This document shows positions 6,236 to 8,592 of a DNA stretch of 8,592 nt, piece by piece. Under the pieces are notes generated by a model, which searched no databases, was not told the origin of the DNA, and saw only the letters and a list, made by a program, of their open reading frames with translations. How positions within the stretch are numbered: the first letter of the stretch is position 1; each line of letters begins with the position of its first letter. Origin of the DNA: Streptomyces lilacinus (GTDB lineage: Bacteria; Actinomycetota; Actinomycetes; Streptomycetales; Streptomycetaceae); contig KL569445.1 in NCBI GenBank assembly GCA_000715685.1, forward strand, positions 9,613 through 18,204. The letters are read 5' to 3'. The translations under genes were made by a program, and so were the position numbers.

Positions 6236-6796
6236 TCACGCCTCCTTGAAGGGGAAGCCGAGGTGACGAAGGAGGGCACGGCCCTCGTCGTCGTTGGTCG
6301 CCGTGGTGACCACGGTGATGTCCATACCCCGGACGCGGTCGATCTTGTCCTGGTCGATCTCGTGGAACATGACCTGCTCCGTGAGACCGAAGGTGTAGTT
6401 GCCCCGACCGTCGAACTGCTTCGGGGACAGACCACGGAAGTCGCGGATGCGCGGGAGCGCGAGCGACAGGGTGCGGTCCAGGAACTCCCACATGCGGTCA
6501 CCACGGAGGGTGACGTGGGCGCCGATCGGCTGGCCCTCACGCAGCTTGAACTGCGCGATGGACTTGCGAGCCTTGGTGACGGCGGGCTTCTGGCCCGTGA
6601 TCGTGGTGAGGTCGCGGATGGCGCCCTCGATCAGCTTGGAGTCGCGGGCGGCGTCGCCCACACCCATGTTGACCACGATCTTGGTCAGGCCGGGAACCTG
6701 CATGATGTTCTCGTAGGAGAACTCCTCACGCAGCTTGCCGACGATCTCTTCGCGGTAGCGCAGCTTGAGACGCGGCGCGTTGGTGGTGGCAGTCAT
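6236..6796 (-). CDS. rplE: 50S ribosomal protein L5
   Basis: L5 binds 5S rRNA, places it in the central protuberance and contacts the P-site tRNA. The 186-aa product shows the family elements: [10 protein letters not shown] near the N-terminus, [18 protein letters not shown] (53-70), the [23 protein letters not shown] region (about 97-119), and [24 protein letters not shown] (138-161). The ATG at 6796 overlaps the rplX stop by one base (TGATG) and has GAGG 7-8 nt upstream. In E. coli the S8 repressor site lies at this start; I did not find an obvious copy here. Confidence 0.98.
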   Translation of the reverse strand: MTATTNAPRLKLRYREEIVGKLREEFSYENIMQVPGLTKIVVNMGVGDAARDSKLIEGAIRDLTTITGQKPAVTKARKSIAQFKLREGQPIGAHVTLRGDRMWEFLDRTLSLALPRIRDFRGLSPKQFDGRGNYTFGLTEQVMFHEIDQDKIDRVRGMDITVVTTATNDDEGRALLRHLGFPFKEA

Positions 6797-7119
6797 CAGA
6801 TGTCCTCACCGGTGCGCTTGGCAACGCGGATCTTGTTGCCGTTGTCGTCGAAGCGGTAACCGACACGGGTGACGACCTTCTTGCCGTCCTTCTCCACGAC
6901 GAGCTGAACGTTGCTCACGTGGATGGGGGCCTCGGTCGTCACAATGCCGCCGGTCTGCGAACCGCGAGCGGTCTGGCCGGCCTTGGTGTGCTTCTTGACC
7001 CGGTTGACACCCTCGACGAGGACGCGGTTCTCGCTGGGCATGGCCTGAATGACCTTGCCCTGCTTGCCCTTGTCCTTACCGGTGATGACCTGGACCAGGT
7101 CGCCCTTCTTGATCTTCAT
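6796..7119 (-). CDS. rplX: 50S ribosomal protein L24
   Basis: L24 is an early assembly initiator of the 50S subunit and sits near the exit of the peptide tunnel. The 107-aa product starts [26 protein letters not shown], a clear KOW motif (about 4-30). The typical L24 sequence [12 protein letters not shown] and [12 protein letters not shown] follow. GGAGGT is 10 nt before the ATG at 7119, which is three bases after the rplN stop. Its own stop overlaps the rplE start. Confidence 0.98.
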   Translation of the reverse strand: MKIKKGDLVQVITGKDKGKQGKVIQAMPSENRVLVEGVNRVKKHTKAGQTARGSQTGGIVTTEAPIHVSNVQLVVEKDGKKVVTRVGYRFDDNGNKIRVAKRTGEDI

Positions 7120-7122
7120 CGG

Positions 7123-7491
7123 TTACAGCACCTCCGGCGCGAGCGAGACGATCTTCATGAACTTCTTCTCGCGCAGCTCTCGGCCCACGGGGCCGAAGAT
7201 ACGGGTGCCGCGGGGGTCACCGTCGTTCTTGAGAACGACAGCGGCGTTCTCGTCGAAACGGATGTACGAGCCATCCGGACGGCGGCGCTCCTTGACGGTG
7301 CGAACGATGACGGCCTTGACGACGTCACCCTTCTTCACGTTGCCACCGGGGATCGCATCCTTGACGGTGGCGACGATGACGTCACCGATGCCCGCGTAGC
7401 GGCGACCCGAGCCACCGAGAACACGGATGCAAAGGATCTCCTTGGCACCAGTGTTGTCGGCGACGCGAAGTCGCGACTCCTGCTGGATCAC
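7123..7491 (-). CDS. rplN: 50S ribosomal protein L14
   Basis: L14 lies at the subunit interface, forms bridges to 16S rRNA and is a docking point for ribosome silencing factor RsfS. The 122-aa product starts (M)[26 protein letters not shown] and contains [27 protein letters not shown] and [28 protein letters not shown], which are full-length family features. The start is GTG at 7491 with AGGAG about 7 nt upstream. As the first gene after the 100-nt structured gap following rpsQ, it marks the start of the spc cluster. Confidence 0.98.
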   Translation of the reverse strand: MIQQESRLRVADNTGAKEILCIRVLGGSGRRYAGIGDVIVATVKDAIPGGNVKKGDVVKAVIVRTVKERRRPDGSYIRFDENAAVVLKNDGDPRGTRIFGPVGRELREKKFMKIVSLAPEVL

Positions 7492-7519
7492 GTCTATCTC
7501 CTGATCGTCTGCCGGTTCC

Positions 7520-7551
7520 CGGTGAGGGGCTCCTTGCGAAGCCCCTCACCG
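7520..7551 (-). terminator. Perfect 12-bp hairpin at the S10/spc boundary, no U tract
   Basis: Arms 7520-7531 and 7540-7551 (CGGTGAGGGGCT with AGCCCCTCACCG) pair perfectly around an 8-base loop. In the transcript it follows rpsQ by about 40 nt and precedes rplN by about 30 nt, and GGGAACCGGC comes after it. The lack of a U run makes full termination uncertain; attenuation or RNA processing between the two clusters is equally possible. Confidence 0.55.
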
Positions 7552-7567
7552 AGCCTGGCGGAACTGG

Positions 7568-7589
7568 CCCGGGGGGAATTCCCCCCGGG
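7568..7589. repeat. 22-base perfect palindrome after rpsQ
   Basis: The 22 bases centred on GGAATTCC (between 7578 and 7579) equal their own reverse complement: CCC, six G, AATT, six C, GGG. It begins two bases after the rpsQ stop codon. As RNA it could fold back with AAUU as the loop, giving nine consecutive G-C pairs; as DNA it could be a dimeric protein site. Lack of a U tract argues against a simple terminator. It lies 17 bases from the neighbouring hairpin. Confidence 0.6.
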
Positions 7590-7591
7590 AA

Positions 7592-7873
7592 TTACTTGGC
7601 CTTCTCGAGGATCTCGACGACGCGCCAGCGCTTGGTGGCGGACAGCGGCCGGGTCTCCATCAGGAGGACGCGGTCGCCGATGCCGGCAGCGTTCTGCTCG
7701 TCGTGCGCCTTGAGCTTGTTCGTACGGCGGATGACCTTGCCGTACAGCGCGTGCTTGACACGGTCCTCGACAGCGACGACGACGGTCTTGTCCATCTTGT
7801 CGCTGACGACGAGACCCTCACGGGTCTTGCGGAAACCGCGCTCGTTCGTCTCAGTCACATTCTTCTCGCTCAT
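7592..7873 (-). CDS. rpsQ: 30S ribosomal protein S17
   Basis: S17 is a primary 16S rRNA-binding protein with an OB fold. The 93-aa product has a polar N-terminal extension ([20 protein letters not shown]), then [38 protein letters not shown] (about 22-59) and [26 protein letters not shown], the S17 signature. The ATG at 7873 overlaps the rpmC stop by one base (TGATG) and has GGAGAG about 8 nt upstream. It is the last gene of the S10-type cluster and is followed by two inverted repeats. Confidence 0.98.
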   Translation of the reverse strand: MSEKNVTETNERGFRKTREGLVVSDKMDKTVVVAVEDRVKHALYGKVIRRTNKLKAHDEQNAAGIGDRVLLMETRPLSATKRWRVVEILEKAK

Positions 7874-8097
7874 CAGGCGCTCTCCACCGTCTCGATGCCC
7901 AGCTCACGCTCGCGCATCAGGGTGTAGATCCGGGCGATGTCCTTACGGACGGACTTGAGCCGACCGTGGTTCTCGAGCTGCCCGGTCGCCGCCTGGAAGC
8001 GGAGGTTGAACAGCTCTTCCTTGGCCTCACGCAGCTTGGCAACGAGGTCCTCGTTGTTCAGCTCACGCAGCTCGGTCGCCTTGGTACCAGCGGCCAT
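7873..8097 (-). CDS. rpmC: 50S ribosomal protein L29
   Basis: L29 is a two-helix protein at the rim of the peptide exit tunnel, next to L23 and the docking site for SRP and trigger factor. The 74-aa product reads [47 protein letters not shown] and ends [13 protein letters not shown], with the conserved helix [11 protein letters not shown] chose the ATG at 8097, which overlaps the rplP stop (TGATG). The GTG directly before it would add one residue only. AGGTGAG lies about 6 nt upstream. Confidence 0.97.
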   Translation of the reverse strand: MAAGTKATELRELNNEDLVAKLREAKEELFNLRFQAATGQLENHGRLKSVRKDIARIYTLMRERELGIETVESA

Positions 8098-8516
8098 CAC
8101 GACTCACCTGCCTCGCGCCGAACAATGCGGCACTTCATCGGAAGCTTGTGGGCAGCGCGGGTCAGCGCCTCACGAGCGACCTTTTCGTTCGGGAAGGACA
8201 GCTCGAACATCACCCGACCGGGCTTGACGTTCGCGATCCACCACTCGGGGGAACCCTTACCGGAACCCATGCGGGTCTCGGCCGGCTTCTTCGTCAGCGG
8301 ACGGTCCGGGTAGATGTTGATCCACACCTTGCCGCCACGCTTGATGTGACGGGTCATGGCGATACGAGCGGACTCGATCTGCCGGTTCGTCACGTAGGCC
8401 GGGGTCAGGGCCTGGATGCCGTACTCACCGAAGGCGAGCTCGGTGCCACCCTTGGCCATGCCGTTCCGCTTGGGGTGGTGCTGCTTGCGGTGCTTGACCC
8501 TGCGAGGGATCAGCAT
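8097..8516 (-). CDS. rplP: 50S ribosomal protein L16
   Basis: L16 is needed for A-site tRNA positioning and for late 50S maturation. The 139-aa product starts [24 protein letters not shown] and contains FGEYGIQAL (29-37) and [19 protein letters not shown] (77-95), including R82, the position hydroxylated in some bacteria. It ends at the usual length. The ATG at 8516 has GGAGG 10 nt upstream, within the end of rpsC, and lies five bases after the rpsC stop. Confidence 0.98.
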   Translation of the reverse strand: MLIPRRVKHRKQHHPKRNGMAKGGTELAFGEYGIQALTPAYVTNRQIESARIAMTRHIKRGGKVWINIYPDRPLTKKPAETRMGSGKGSPEWWIANVKPGRVMFELSFPNEKVAREALTRAAHKLPMKCRIVRREAGES

Positions 8517-8521
8517 GTCGG

Positions 8522-8576
8522 TCAGGCCTCCGTTCCGGTGGACTCAGCCGGAGCAGCGGTGGCCTCGGCCTTGGGG
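8522..8576 (-). CDS. rpsC: 30S ribosomal protein S3, C-terminal tail only
   Basis: The minus-strand frame entering from the right encodes [17 protein letters not shown] followed by TGA at 8524-8522. The Ala/Glu/Pro-rich tail is typical of actinobacterial S3, and rpsC is the gene always found directly upstream of rplP. Only 17 full codons are present. The frame cannot be followed to the right because bases 8577 onward are adapter sequence. The assignment therefore rests mostly on position. Confidence 0.85.
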
Positions 8577-8592
8577 CTGTCTCTTATACACA
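8577..8592. other. Tn5 mosaic-end / Nextera adapter remnant at contig end
   Basis: The last 16 bases, CTGTCTCTTATACACA, are identical to the start of the Nextera transposase read-through adapter (Tn5 mosaic end). They are AT-rich compared with the surrounding sequence and break the rpsC reading. This is library-preparation sequence left at the end of an assembled contig, not an insertion element. Confidence 0.95.

Noticed and set aside
5807..6859. Plus-strand open frame of 350 codons opposite rplE, rpsN and the rpsN-rpsH gap
   Set aside because: Most of its length is antisense to conserved genes. Across the gap it has no family resemblance, so it does not provide a gene for the non-coding stretch.
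8577..8592. Insertion sequence or transposon end
   Set aside because: The match is to the synthetic mosaic end used in library preparation and stops at the contig edge, with no transposase or target duplication visible.
1..8592. Novel defence, mobile or biosynthetic system
   Set aside because: Every base outside the intergenic gaps and the terminal adapter is accounted for by conserved S10/spc-cluster genes, secY, adk and map, with no inserted or unfamiliar gene.

Overview
The window is a high-GC actinobacterial ribosomal-protein locus, almost certainly from Streptomyces or a close relative in the Streptomycetaceae. The evidence is strong G/C bias at third codon positions, the gene order, and near-standard Streptomyces lengths and N-termini for every product (for example SecY of 437 aa starting LTAFARAFKTPDLRKK, and S8 starting [11 protein letters not shown]). 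Every gene lies on the minus strand, so transcription runs from high to low coordinates.

Layout in the direction of transcription: the 3' end of rpsC (S3), then rplP (L16), rpmC (L29) and rpsQ (S17), which form the end of the S10 cluster. A 100-nt gap with two strong inverted repeats follows. Next comes the spc cluster: rplN (L14), rplX (L24), rplE (L5), rpsN/rpsZ (zinc-type S14), a 209-nt structured gap, rpsH (S8), rplF (L6), rplR (L18), rpsE (S5), rpmD (L30) and rplO (L15). A 205-nt gap with three hairpins and a possible promoter separates these from secY and adk, which overlap by one base. After adk there is a hairpin with a T tract that looks like a real terminator. A 216-nt gap with a second related hairpin and a small repeat cluster then leads to map (methionine aminopeptidase), which runs off the left edge. 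No gene-free stretch exceeds 300 bases.

The products work together: 30S and 50S proteins, the SecY translocon channel that receives nascent membrane proteins, adenylate kinase, and the enzyme that trims the initiator methionine from new chains. Many junctions are overlapping (TGATG or TAATG) or only 1-5 nt apart, which suggests coupled translation.

The last 16 bases (8577-8592) match the Tn5 mosaic-end/Nextera adapter. They are best read as a sequencing artefact at a contig end, not genome sequence. I found no mobile element, CRISPR array, tRNA, rRNA or new multi-gene system. The points worth a second look are all in the intergenic regions.
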